A stretch of 57,545 bases of DNA. Origin: Ornithomonoglobus_A sp045532455 (GTDB taxonomy: Bacteria; Bacillota; Clostridia; UBA1381). The position numbers and the translations under genes were made by a program. Positions 1-10,300 of the stretch are shown here, one piece after another. Each line of letters opens with the position of its first letter. Within the stretch, counting starts at the first letter, position 1. The stretch is from positions 1-57,545 of the forward strand of contig JAZSFX010000041.1 of the NCBI GenBank assembly GCA_045532455.1. The letters run 5' to 3'. The notes beneath the pieces were generated by a model. It was not told the DNA's origin. It was given only the letters and a program-made list of their open reading frames with translations, and searched no databases.

Positions 1-1
1 T

Positions 2-2542
2 TATGCAATAAGAACAAGAGCTACAGGTGATTATGTAGGATATGCAGATCTTGGCACAAGCGTGAAATTCAGCGGAACAAGAAACAACCGTCCGGATGAA
101 GCAACCTATGGTGGCTTTGCTGTTTCTTCTCGAAATGCAAATACATTTATGGTAGTAGATAACCTTGTTGTTACATCATGTGAAATAACAGATATTGACG
201 CAATGGGTGAAGATGCTGAAATTAAAAAGGTATATGCAGACATCTATGGTATAGATGTAGTCTTCGCAGATACACCGTCTGTTGTTCAAAAAGGCGAGGT
301 AACAGTTCAAACTGCAAGATTAAAGGACGTAGCTTTGGCAGAAACAAATTATGATGACGAAGCAAAAACACTTCGCATCACATTTGCACAGCCTATAAAA
401 ACAGATGTAACTTACATTCTGGCAGTTGGCGGAACTAAAAAGACTTTTAAAGTAAAAACAATAGTTAATGAAGATTTCGAAAACTTTGCAGACAGAAAAG
501 TAGACCCGTCATCATGGCCAACACAAGGCGGCGAAATCTTAGACGGCAAGATGTATTTGGATGCACGTGCAGTTGTTACTACTGATTCAAGATTTGGTGC
601 ATCAATAAAAGACAAAAAGCTGTTAATGCAAGGAGCAGGAATATATACAACAGCAAAAGCAGGCATTGGCTTGGATTCTACAATAACAGCAAAAGTAGAT
701 ACATATATAAACGGCGATAGGTATTGGGTAGAGCCACAGCTTTACAAGAGAAATGTTAATAAAGCAGACGAAAAAGATGCTGATAACTGGAACGGAAACA
801 GATTCTTAATGTGGCCGTCATTAGCAAAGGTTCAAAACCTAAAATCAGCATCAGAAGAGAACGCACCTACAATTAATAATGTAACATATTGTGGTATTGG
901 ATGGATTCACGGTATCCTTGGCGAAAGAAATTCGTCGGATGCAGATGGTACGCTTGATAATGCTACAGTATACGAGTATCCGTACTCGGGCCAAAAAACA
1001 ACAAAAGAACCAATATACAACATACATGCGGCATTAAGAAGCTACTCAACAAACAATACAGCATCAAATGTATTACAGGGACTTATTTCAAACGGTGATG
1101 AAACACCTGAATATTTTGGCTCAACAGTTGATGTAAACAATACTGTTACAGACGGTTCAAAGGTTGGTTTTGAACAGCCAAGTACCGAAGCGATTTCTGT
1201 AATAGATGACTTGCTAATTACAACTTGTGAAGTAGGAAACTACACAGGTTCAGTAGCAGACGTTATCACAGTTCAAGACATCTGGGCAGATACAAAGGGT
1301 ATCTATGTACAATTCGATACAACAAACTTCGAAGCAGATGATAATTTCGGCGGTATAGAAGTTTATGAAAACAAAACTCTCCTAAGCGACGTTAACGCAA
1401 GCTTTGAAGGCAACATAGTAACACTTAAGCCGGAAAATGGTGTTATACCAGAAGCACTGTATACAGTAACAGTTCCGCAAGGATTTGCTCCAAGCCCAGT
1501 TGCTGTAACAGACAAGAGATATTCAGAAAACTTCAGACTGACAGTATATGCAAAGCAAAACTTTGATAGCTTTGACGTTGATGCAACAGATGGCGACATC
1601 ATAACAACAAAGGGTACAACCGCACCATTGACATTAGTTCAGGACGGCGCACTTGTACTGAGAGATGCAACACTTGCAATTCCTGCAGTAAAAGACGCAA
1701 CAGATTACAGGGTTGAATTTAACGCGAAGGTTTACACTTCTGTTATTGACAAAGACTACAATGAAGAAATAGAAGAAGACCTTTACAACAATCCGGTTCC
1801 GCATTTGAATATGTGGTATAACTCAGATGCAGAAACAGTTGCTAACCGTGCATTCTGGTGGAATATCCAAAATGACACAGTACAAAGAAAGTTTACATCA
1901 GAAAACGGTGTATCAACACCTGTTGACACAGTGCCACAAGCAACCTCAGCTATTATCTTTGGTGATGCGGTTTATGATGCAGCCGGAGAAGACTTTGTTG
2001 CCTTTAACAAAGGTGATAATTTTGACGATTACAAAGGTGCCTACGTGATCGAAACAGAAGTGTCTGAGCGTTCAGCACAAGAATATGCAGTTAAGGTAGA
2101 GAAGTTCGGCAAGGCAGGTAACTACTACGTTGATGGCGAGCTTGTAAGCGCATTTGCAGGCACCGAGGAAAAAGGCGCCGGCGACACAGGCTATTTCGGA
2201 TTAAATGTATCAGATTGGGAATTTGTAGTAATCGACAGCATCATTGCTTACAACTACGAAGAACTTGATGATTTGACAGTTGAACTTACAGATACTTCTG
2301 TCAAGGTAGAGAACATTACAACAACATCTAAGCCGGTTGTAGTAGTTGTTGCTGCATACAACGAAAGCGGCGCAATGGTTGATGCATGGGTATCAAAAAC
2401 AATGGCAATTGATGGCGGTAAAGACATTAACGAAGAATTTGCATTTGATTCAGCAACAGATGCAACAAAGTATAAGGCATTTGTATGGAACAATATGACC
2501 GACTTGGTACCATACGGTGTTCCGAAAAAGGTTGATCTATAA
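2..2542 (+). CDS. C-terminal part of a large secreted modular protein with LamG-like repeats (5' truncated by window)
   Basis: The frame is open from base 2, so the true start lies before the window; the GTG at 62 is only the first internal start codon. The visible ~846 residues contain repeated modules, each a jelly-roll-like stretch closed by a similar strand (VVDNLVVTSCE near the start, VIDDLLITTCE in the middle, VIDSIIAYNYEE near the end) and followed by an Ig-like segment. Such LamG/concanavalin-like modules are common in secreted clostridial polysaccharide-binding proteins. The last ~90 residues, ending in KAFVWNNMTDL, resemble the end of the beta-helix protein at 12019-15105 (ELYIWDTNMKAL). 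No SLH repeat or catalytic domain is visible in this part; the enzyme part, if any, would be upstream. Function beyond extracellular carbohydrate contact is inference. Confidence 0.75.
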   Translation, partial: YAIRTRATGDYVGYADLGTSVKFSGTRNNRPDEATYGGFAVSSRNANTFMVVDNLVVTSCEITDIDAMGEDAEIKKVYADIYGIDVVFADTPSVVQKGEVTVQTARLKDVALAETNYDDEAKTLRITFAQPIKTDVTYILAVGGTKKTFKVKTIVNEDFENFADRKVDPSSWPTQGGEILDGKMYLDARAVVTTDSRFGASIKDKKLLMQGAGIYTTAKAGIGLDSTITAKVDTYINGDRYWVEPQLYKRNVNKADEKDADNWNGNRFLMWPSLAKVQNLKSASEENAPTINNVTYCGIGWIHGILGERNSSDADGTLDNATVYEYPYSGQKTTKEPIYNIHAALRSYSTNNTASNVLQGLISNGDETPEYFGSTVDVNNTVTDGSKVGFEQPSTEAISVIDDLLITTCEVGNYTGSVADVITVQDIWADTKGIYVQFDTTNFEADDNFGGIEVYENKTLLSDVNASFEGNIVTLKPENGVIPEALYTVTVPQGFAPSPVAVTDKRYSENFRLTVYAKQNFDSFDVDATDGDIITTKGTTAPLTLVQDGALVLRDATLAIPAVKDATDYRVEFNAKVYTSVIDKDYNEEIEEDLYNNPVPHLNMWYNSDAETVANRAFWWNIQNDTVQRKFTSENGVSTPVDTVPQATSAIIFGDAVYDAAGEDFVAFNKGDNFDDYKGAYVIETEVSERSAQEYAVKVEKFGKAGNYYVDGELVSAFAGTEEKGAGDTGYFGLNVSDWEFVVIDSIIAYNYEELDDLTVELTDTSVKVENITTTSKPVVVVVAAYNESGAMVDAWVSKTMAIDGGKDINEEFAFDSATDATKYKAFVWNNMTDLVPYGVPKKVDL

Positions 2543-2584
2543 ACCGCAACGGCACAACAATAAAAACTAACTAAAATTTAAGGC

Positions 2585-2606
2585 TATGGGGCAGACTTGC
2601 TCTGCC
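2585..2606 (+). terminator. Stem-loop after the first gene
   Basis: GGGGCAGA, a five-base loop and TCTGCCCC form an 8-bp GC-rich hairpin 45 bases after the stop. No long T run follows, so it may stabilise RNA or terminate weakly. Confidence 0.4.
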
Positions 2607-2733
2607 CCACCCCTTAAATAAAAAACAGAAATTTATATAATGAGGCGATTGCAGAATGAGGAACGGAAAAGTCTTCATTCCGGGACAATTTTACAAATAC
2701 CTGATTATATAAATTAAAAAAGGAGAGGGAAAG

Positions 2734-4305
2734 ATGATTAAAAAACTTATTTTATCAACAATCAGTGCTTGCATCTTGGCAATGGGCGCAAGCGCAGGCG
2801 CAGCAACTGTAGATTCTGTTGTAGTAGGCGATACTTACGAAGTATTTTACGATTCATTTGATGAGGCATTTAACCAATCAATAGTAACCGTAGAGGGTAC
2901 GCTTACTGATGCAGAATTAGAAACAGGTGTAGACGTATACGTGGAAAGAGTTACCGATTCACGTGGACCAATTGCTGACGGCAAGAACTATGCTTACGAT
3001 GTTTTCGAATCTGGAGGACCGAACGTTATAGTTCAGCCAACAACAGTAAATAAAGAAACAAAAACATTTACTGCCACATTCAAGTTCAATGCTCCCGGCG
3101 TTGACGACAGTGGTAATGCAGGCGTTTTGTACAAGGTGTACGCATCAAACTGCGCTGAGCCTGAGGATTTTCTGTTTATCAAAAAAGATTTGGTGGTTGA
3201 TTATGTTGATAATACACTTGCAGCCGGCATAGCTACAACATACGAAGACCTTGATAGATTCGGTCCGATGTTGGGTGCAGACGTTTCGTTTGCTGCAAAC
3301 GACACAACAAAGCAGAATTACCTTGTAAACAATCTGGCACATTATAAGGACGAAATAGCAAATGCAGGTGAAGCAGGCTCAACTGAAAGAATAAACAAGG
3401 CAAAAGCTATTATAAACCGCACAAAAGCAGAGCTTGAGTTTATGGCAGCGCTTCCATCAACAGAGCTCGAAGGTGATGTTCATGGTCTTATACAAGCATA
3501 CGCTACATCTGCAAACATCAACACTGCAGCATATGATGCATTAAAACCAGATGCAAAAAAAATGGCTGCATGTAAAGGATTTATAGGAAAAACATACACA
3601 AATATGGAGACGTTCCGTACCGATTGGAAAAAGGCAGTAGCTGCAGCAGCAAAAGGTGGCGAAAAAAAAGACAATCCAACAGTCGACGTTGACGGAAACG
3701 ACGGTACAGCACCAACGCCTGTTCAACCATCAGGCGTTAATAATTCGGGAACTGCGCTTTTTAGCAAGTACAACGACGTTGCATCTGCAGAATGGGCAGT
3801 TGAGGCAATCTCATACGTTGTTTCAAAGGGTATTATGCAGGGAACATCTCAGAACTCATTCGAGCCAAACACTCCTGTAACAAGAGAGCAAGTGGCAAAA
3901 ATAATCTCAGTAGCATTCAATAGCTATAACCCCAACGCAACATCACCATTTAAAGACGTTCCAAAAGGACACTGGTCAGCATCATACGTTGGCGCAGCTT
4001 ATGAGAGCGGTCTTCTGACGGGTAAGAGCGAGACAGAGTTTGGTCTTGGCGAAAAAATGACAAGAGAAGACCTCTGCACAGTAATGTACAGAGCAGCAAC
4101 AAAGGTGGGCTACAACTTTGCAACTGAAAAGTCAGACTTTGTAGACATCGAAAGTGTAAATTCATACGCACAAGACGCTGTAAGAAAATTAGCAGGTGCT
4201 AAGATAATCTCAGGTATGGGTGATGGTGTGCTTGCACCAAAGGGAACAGCAACAAGAGCACAAACAGCACAAATGTTAATGAAATTAGCAGAGCTTATTA
4301 AATAA
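2734..4305 (+). CDS. Secreted protein with three C-terminal SLH domains
   Basis: The 523-residue product starts with a signal peptide (about 1-23, cleavage near SAGA-ATV). Residues ~25-320 form an unrecognised ectodomain that includes a helical, Ala-rich stretch. A Gly/Asn/Pro-rich linker follows (~310-340), then three S-layer homology repeats (about 345-523): YNDVASAEWAVEAISYVVSKG, SPFKDVPKGHWSASYVGAAY and DFVDIESVNSYAQDAVRKL start successive repeats. SLH domains bind secondary wall polymers, so the protein is expected on the cell surface. Start is the ATG behind AAGGAGAGGG. It lies in the same orientation as, and close to, the other surface genes; an operon with the next gene (46-nt gap) is likely. 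Confidence 0.85.
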   Translation: MIKKLILSTISACILAMGASAGAATVDSVVVGDTYEVFYDSFDEAFNQSIVTVEGTLTDAELETGVDVYVERVTDSRGPIADGKNYAYDVFESGGPNVIVQPTTVNKETKTFTATFKFNAPGVDDSGNAGVLYKVYASNCAEPEDFLFIKKDLVVDYVDNTLAAGIATTYEDLDRFGPMLGADVSFAANDTTKQNYLVNNLAHYKDEIANAGEAGSTERINKAKAIINRTKAELEFMAALPSTELEGDVHGLIQAYATSANINTAAYDALKPDAKKMAACKGFIGKTYTNMETFRTDWKKAVAAAAKGGEKKDNPTVDVDGNDGTAPTPVQPSGVNNSGTALFSKYNDVASAEWAVEAISYVVSKGIMQGTSQNSFEPNTPVTREQVAKIISVAFNSYNPNATSPFKDVPKGHWSASYVGAAYESGLLTGKSETEFGLGEKMTREDLCTVMYRAATKVGYNFATEKSDFVDIESVNSYAQDAVRKLAGAKIISGMGDGVLAPKGTATRAQTAQMLMKLAELIK

Positions 4306-4351
4306 GCCAAAACTCATCACACAGCATTTGAGAAAGGAAGGAAATTTCAGT

Positions 4352-7288
4352 ATGAAAAAAATATTAGCATGGATTTTAACAATAGCAACTATGGTAAGCA
4401 TGCTTACCGTAGTGCCTGTTTCTGCTGAAGAAGTTCCATCATTAACACAAGACCAGACAGCGCTTTTAAGCTATTTGGGTGTGTATGATGCAGAACAGGA
4501 TTTAACCAAAACAATCACAAAGGCAGAGTTTGCAGGCTTGCTTGCAAAAATTGCGTTTGGTCTTAATCAAGATGTAGAACTATACGCAACAGGCGACAAG
4601 GCAGCAGACGTAAAGTCAGACCATTTGTATTATACCGAAATATGCGCGCTTTTGAGCAGCGGCTATATTTCAACAAACAAGTTTGGTAGCTTCCTGCCCG
4701 ATATAGCTCTTAATATAAACACAGCATATGAGTTTATACTAAGAACAATGGGCTATAGCGAAACAGAGGACTTCAAAGCAGGCAAATATGCACGTCTTGC
4801 AGCACAAAAAGACCTATCAGACGGTCTTGTTGGCGCAGAGGGCGAGCTTACATACCAAAACGCATATATCTTAATCTATAATATGCTATACACAGACGTA
4901 GCAGATATGATGAGCCTTGTATATAGCCACATTTCTTCAAGCAAAGAATTGTTGTATATGCAGTCAAGACTTGGTCTTTATAAAATAAAGGGCATAGTAT
5001 CAGACGACGGTCTATATTCACTATATGGTGAAACAACTATCAACAAAGGCTACATTTCGATAGATGACAGCGCTGCTATGATAAACAGCACTGGTCTTGC
5101 CGACCTTGTTGGTAAAAACGTAGTTGGTTTCTACAAAAAGACAGACTCTGAGGAATATGAGCTCGTAACTTTATACGAAAAAGCAGACAAGAACGCGGTT
5201 TTAATACTAAAATCTTCAAACATTGTTAAACCGTATACAGACTTCACATATTCATATTACGAGGACGAATTCTCAACAAAACTGAAAAAGGTAAAGGTAA
5301 AGCTAGGTGCAACATACATCTACAACAACAACGCACTAAAACTTAACGAATCACTCACTGATGAAGAAAAAGTTCCCGAAAACGGTATTATAAAGCTTTA
5401 CGATAACAACGGCGACGGAATAATGGACGTTGTAAGAATCGAAGATTACGGAGAAACAGTTGCAACAGCAATCGACAACGGCGACGAAGTTTCCCTTTGT
5501 ATGAAGAGCATAGACGAGGATACCAAAGAGCCTATCATGGAGATTATCAACTTAGATGAAGTAACATACAGCATCTATGATAAAGAAGGCAAAGAAATAC
5601 CATATAACAAAATCAGAGCAGGTAACGTACTTTCCGTATTAAAGAGCAAAGACAAACAAACCTATAAATTCGTTCTTTGCAGCGACACTGCAACTGCAGA
5701 AGTTAAGTCAGTAGTGTTGTCAACATCTTCACAAAGAGGATATCTTCTAACATCTGACGGCGGTAAATATCCATTCTCAGAATTCTTGGAATCTCATTAC
5801 GGAACACCTGAGCTTGGTTCAACATATAAATTCAGCTTCGACGCATTCGGCAGAATAGTTGATATGGAAAAGGTTTCAGGCTCAAACGACTGGTTAGCAG
5901 GTCATATTATCAGCATACAAAGCTATTTAGATATGGGCGGCGATATCTATATCAAACTATTTAACGACGCAGGCGTATGGGAGCTTCTTCAACCTGCAAA
6001 CAAAGTAACAGTTCTTGGTCAGGACAATGAAACACACTTATTCTCACAATCCGAGCTTGTTAGCGCATTCAGCAATAACACAGCCGGAATTGAAGACTAT
6101 AAGGGCATAATGAGATACAAACTCAACAGCAAGGGTGAGGTAACAAGCATAGAGCTTCCATTGTACTGTGGCACAGTACCCACAAAACCAGACAGACTCT
6201 ATTGCCTGCTTGATACTATTACAGCAGAGCCGGAGGCTAAAGACCCGGCAGACCCAAGAAAATATCCAAAACTTGCAGACTACTACATATACAAAAACGG
6301 AACAAACATCAGCTTTGGCGGATACGCTTATGCGGATACATCAGCAAAGGTGTTTATTACCCCGCAGGATGCTAACCTGACCGATGCGGCATACAAGAAA
6401 GACTACGAGATAACAAACACATCAATACTTATAGCGGGTGCAACGGTTGGTACAGCATCACCTGTAAGAGTTTACGGAACAGACTATCGCACCAAAAAGG
6501 CAAGCTATATAACAACAAACAAAAAACCATCAGCAGCAAACCTGGAAAGAGGTCCAAAGTGGATAGTAAGTGTAAGACAAACAACAGACCCTCAATCAGG
6601 CGAGATAGTTTATCAGGTAGAAACAATAGACAAAAACAATAATAAAGCCAAATACTACATCGAAAAAGATTACTACGAAAATGAGATTTTTGGTATAGCA
6701 AAAGTCAGCGATACAAAAACACCAATACACTTAGCCCCTGGCGATGGTATATTTAATACAGTGTATAACGGGTATATAGTAAATGCCGTAGTTATGTTCG
6801 ATGCCAGCCAGACAGCAAGTGATGGTGTCAGCACAGTAACAGGTATGACACCGGGCATCACCACAACAAAATATGACGCAGAGAATGCATTTTGTAACCC
6901 GTTTGGTGCCGGCGCATACAATAGCGATAATCTGGGTACTAAGGGAACATCGTGGAAGGCTAACGCAGGTACGGCAAAGATTTTTGTGGGTTGGGTATAT
7001 AATGTAGACGGTAACTTTATAACCATCACAAACCAAAACCCTGCAAGCAGCCCTATAAATATAACAAAAACAACAGATGATGGCGTTGCATGGGAAACAA
7101 TTTACAGTACAGGATCTTATATATTAAAGAGAGACGAAATAGGCAGAGTTAAAAACTCTGTACCGTTCGAAAAAGGCGCCTTAAAAGATATTAAGCCATA
7201 TACAACATACGGCGCTAACTGTACAAAAGTAATACTTGTAAAGGCTTCATATGAAATAGACAATATAGTACTTATAAACAAAAACTAA
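4352..7288 (+). CDS. Large secreted protein with degenerate N-terminal SLH-like repeats
   Basis: Start chosen at the ATG at 4352 behind AGGAAGG rather than the in-frame TTG at 4328; this gives 978 residues beginning with a clean signal peptide (MKKILAWILTIATMVS, cleavage near VSA-EEV). Residues ~35-200 look like two or three diverged SLH repeats (ITKAEFAGLLAKIAFG, HLYYTEICALLSSGYIS, YQNAYILIYNML). The remaining ~780 residues are rich in Asp, Asn, Lys and Tyr, with short beta-strand-like runs (for example YDNNGDGIMDVVRIEDYGE) and no recognised catalytic motif. It was not assigned to a family. It sits 46 nt after an SLH gene and 26 nt before a beta-helix gene, which suggests a surface polysaccharide-utilisation role. 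Confidence 0.75.
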   Translation: MKKILAWILTIATMVSMLTVVPVSAEEVPSLTQDQTALLSYLGVYDAEQDLTKTITKAEFAGLLAKIAFGLNQDVELYATGDKAADVKSDHLYYTEICALLSSGYISTNKFGSFLPDIALNINTAYEFILRTMGYSETEDFKAGKYARLAAQKDLSDGLVGAEGELTYQNAYILIYNMLYTDVADMMSLVYSHISSSKELLYMQSRLGLYKIKGIVSDDGLYSLYGETTINKGYISIDDSAAMINSTGLADLVGKNVVGFYKKTDSEEYELVTLYEKADKNAVLILKSSNIVKPYTDFTYSYYEDEFSTKLKKVKVKLGATYIYNNNALKLNESLTDEEKVPENGIIKLYDNNGDGIMDVVRIEDYGETVATAIDNGDEVSLCMKSIDEDTKEPIMEIINLDEVTYSIYDKEGKEIPYNKIRAGNVLSVLKSKDKQTYKFVLCSDTATAEVKSVVLSTSSQRGYLLTSDGGKYPFSEFLESHYGTPELGSTYKFSFDAFGRIVDMEKVSGSNDWLAGHIISIQSYLDMGGDIYIKLFNDAGVWELLQPANKVTVLGQDNETHLFSQSELVSAFSNNTAGIEDYKGIMRYKLNSKGEVTSIELPLYCGTVPTKPDRLYCLLDTITAEPEAKDPADPRKYPKLADYYIYKNGTNISFGGYAYADTSAKVFITPQDANLTDAAYKKDYEITNTSILIAGATVGTASPVRVYGTDYRTKKASYITTNKKPSAANLERGPKWIVSVRQTTDPQSGEIVYQVETIDKNNNKAKYYIEKDYYENEIFGIAKVSDTKTPIHLAPGDGIFNTVYNGYIVNAVVMFDASQTASDGVSTVTGMTPGITTTKYDAENAFCNPFGAGAYNSDNLGTKGTSWKANAGTAKIFVGWVYNVDGNFITITNQNPASSPINITKTTDDGVAWETIYSTGSYILKRDEIGRVKNSVPFEKGALKDIKPYTTYGANCTKVILVKASYEIDNIVLINKN

Positions 7289-7314
7289 TATAGCAAGGTG
7301 AGAGGAGGTACAAT

Positions 7315-10300
7315 ATGAACAAAAAGCTGATATCGTTATTGATTGCGTTATCAATAACGGCTTCTCACGCAGTGGCCTTTGCCCAAGCAGATTTAGCAAA
7401 AGAAGACACAATAGCCTCACAAACTCAAACGGACGCAGTTGTTAAAGAAACAATTAGCGACATTTCGGCGCAATCTGCCGAAGATACCGAAATTCCGGAA
7501 CAACCTAAAGCGGAAAAGACAATATTAGCCACCGAAGACTTTTCTTCGGGTCTGGCAGATTGGAAGGTTATATCGGGCATAGGCTATAGCATAAAAAACG
7601 GCGCATTGCAGTTTAAAAACACAGGAACATCGCAACAAACCTCTTTAATTTTATCCAAGGAAATATCGGTAGAAAATGCTGACATAGAGTTTGACGTAAA
7701 ATACAAAAACGGTGTGTACTTTGGCGTGGCATTCCGTGCAGACAAAGACCAGTCAATGTACGTATTAAGGTTCTACAAAAAGACAGGCAAGGCAACACTC
7801 TTAAAGAGAGTAAAGGGTGGCGACCTTGTTCAGATAAAGAGTGTTGACTCAAGACTAAAATCTGACGAAGCTTCAAGAGTCGGAATAAGACTTGCAAGCA
7901 GACAAATTATTGTACGTGTTGACGGTATAAACATTATGAATATCGAAGACGCGTCAATCTCTGAGGGATACATAGGCTTTGACGGTTATAGTGCCGAAGC
8001 TACTGTCGATAATATCGAAGTATTCAGATACGGCACAGTAGAATACGACAAAGAATATCCGACAGAAAAAAAAGAAACAAGAGTTATATACGTTGCAGCA
8101 GAGGGTGAAACCAGCGGCGATGGTTCGTATGAAAGACCATACGTTGGCGTTCAAAAAGCAATAGAAGCTGCACGTCAGGCAAAAAGAGGTAATTTCCCCG
8201 TAAATGTCATCTTTAAAGAGGGTAGATACCAATTCGATAACACCATAGAGCTTACAGATGCAGACTCAGGTACAGAAGCTGCACCTATAACCTATATGGC
8301 AGAGGAAGGTGCACACGTAGAATTCACAGGTGCCCAAAAGTTTGACGCAACAAGATTCAAGCCGGTAACAGACCCCGATGTTATAAGAAGACTTCACAAC
8401 AACGCAAAAGGCAAAGTTTATCAGATGAAGTTTACGGACAGTGAGCTTTCAACAACTCTGACAAACTTTGGAAAGGCACACTTAGAGGGAACAGGCGGAT
8501 CGTCGTACTTGCCCGCACCGGCAATTTATCTCAATAACAACCAGCAAAGCCTTGCAAAATGGCCAAACGGAAACTTTGCCATAATCGAGGACTCAGTACC
8601 GGGTAAGGATGCAGCAAAGACAGGTGATACCGAAAATCCGGGTGCAATCAGCTTTACAAACACCGAGCCTTCGAGATGGCTCGAGGCTGTAGAAGAAGGG
8701 CACGTATTTGCAGAAGGTATGTTTGGTGTTTTCTGGTCAGGTGAAACAATACCTGTAGACAGAATTGATATGAACGAAAACAAAATCTGGCTAAAGTATG
8801 CCGCTTTGTACACCGTTCTTAAGGACCACAGATACTACATAAAAAATCTTATAGAGGAAATGGATATTCCGGGCGAATATTACATAGACTTCGACAAAAG
8901 AACGTTGTATTTGTACCCCACCGAAGAGCTTACAAAAGGAACGGATTTTGAAATAGCAACGCTCGAAATGCCAATGTTTAAGCTTGAAGGCACAAAAAAT
9001 ATTATATTTGATGGCATTCACTTTACAAAAACGGCAATGGGTAGCGTTAATGGTAATTCTCACAGAGAATATGGCGGTACAGCAGTTCTTTTAAAGGACA
9101 CAAGAAATATCACCGTCAAAAACTGTATGATAGACAAAATCTCATACGATGGTATTCTGATGATGTCAGGTATCGGACTAAATGTTGAAGGCTGTATAAT
9201 AGACGATATCGGGTTTACCGGTGTCCACATCTACACAGCCGGCGACAGACCAACTCTTACACCGAGTGAGGTTGTAATTAAAAACAACATTTTCTCATCA
9301 ACGCAAAGAGAAACTCCTATATCGAGTCAGGCGGCAGTAGCAACAGGCGCGGAAGGCTTGGTAGGTACTGTCGAAATGGAAATATCAAACAATATTTTCC
9401 ACAACACAAGAGGCCTTACTGTTCTTTACTACGGTAACGGTAATGTCATAAAGCATAACGAATTTTCATCAGTCGTAAACTCAGCTGCGGATATGGGTGC
9501 AATATATGTAGGACGTTCGTTTGTAGACCACGGTAACGTAGTTTATCAGAACTACTTCCACGATATTGGTATAAAGAACTCTACATCAGGCCACCCTGCT
9601 ATGGGAATTTATTGGGACGACGAAATAACAGGTCAGAGTGCTATACAAAACATTATTGTAGCTAACGGATATAACAACATAGCGAATGTTCATATTTCGG
9701 GCTTTGACCACACCTTTACAGGTAATACAATGGTAAATTCGGACAGAGGATTTATCTATTCACAAAGACGTGCATACCCCGGCTACGACTACGAAGGCAA
9801 CTCACAACCGAACAAACATACATGGAAGTGGGAATGGACAGGAATTCCTGTAACAAGCGATTTGTTCAAAGAAAGATATCCAAAGATGGCATCAACCTTT
9901 GATAGACTAATGGGCGAATGGGGTAGCTTCATGCACCTGGATTCAGTTGTTTCCAATAATCTGCTTGTAAATGTCGGCAAAGACTCTGTACACGAAAATG
10001 CATACACGCATTCAGAGATGGAAGGCAATGTTAATATGTATTACTCCGAGGAGCCTACCGATAAAGGCAACATAAAGGGCTGCACAAACTACTACGGTAA
10101 CGGTGAAATAGACGAGAGTATGAACTACGAAATCTTCGTAGACCCCGACAATCACGATTGGAGAGTTAAAGACGAAGCAAGAGAAAAGTATGGAATTTCT
10201 GACGAAGTTCTTGGCGAAGAATTCGATATGGATATTATCGGTCTTCAAAATGGACTGACACTTCCTGAGGGAAGCGAGGAATTTGACCTTCTCTTCCCAA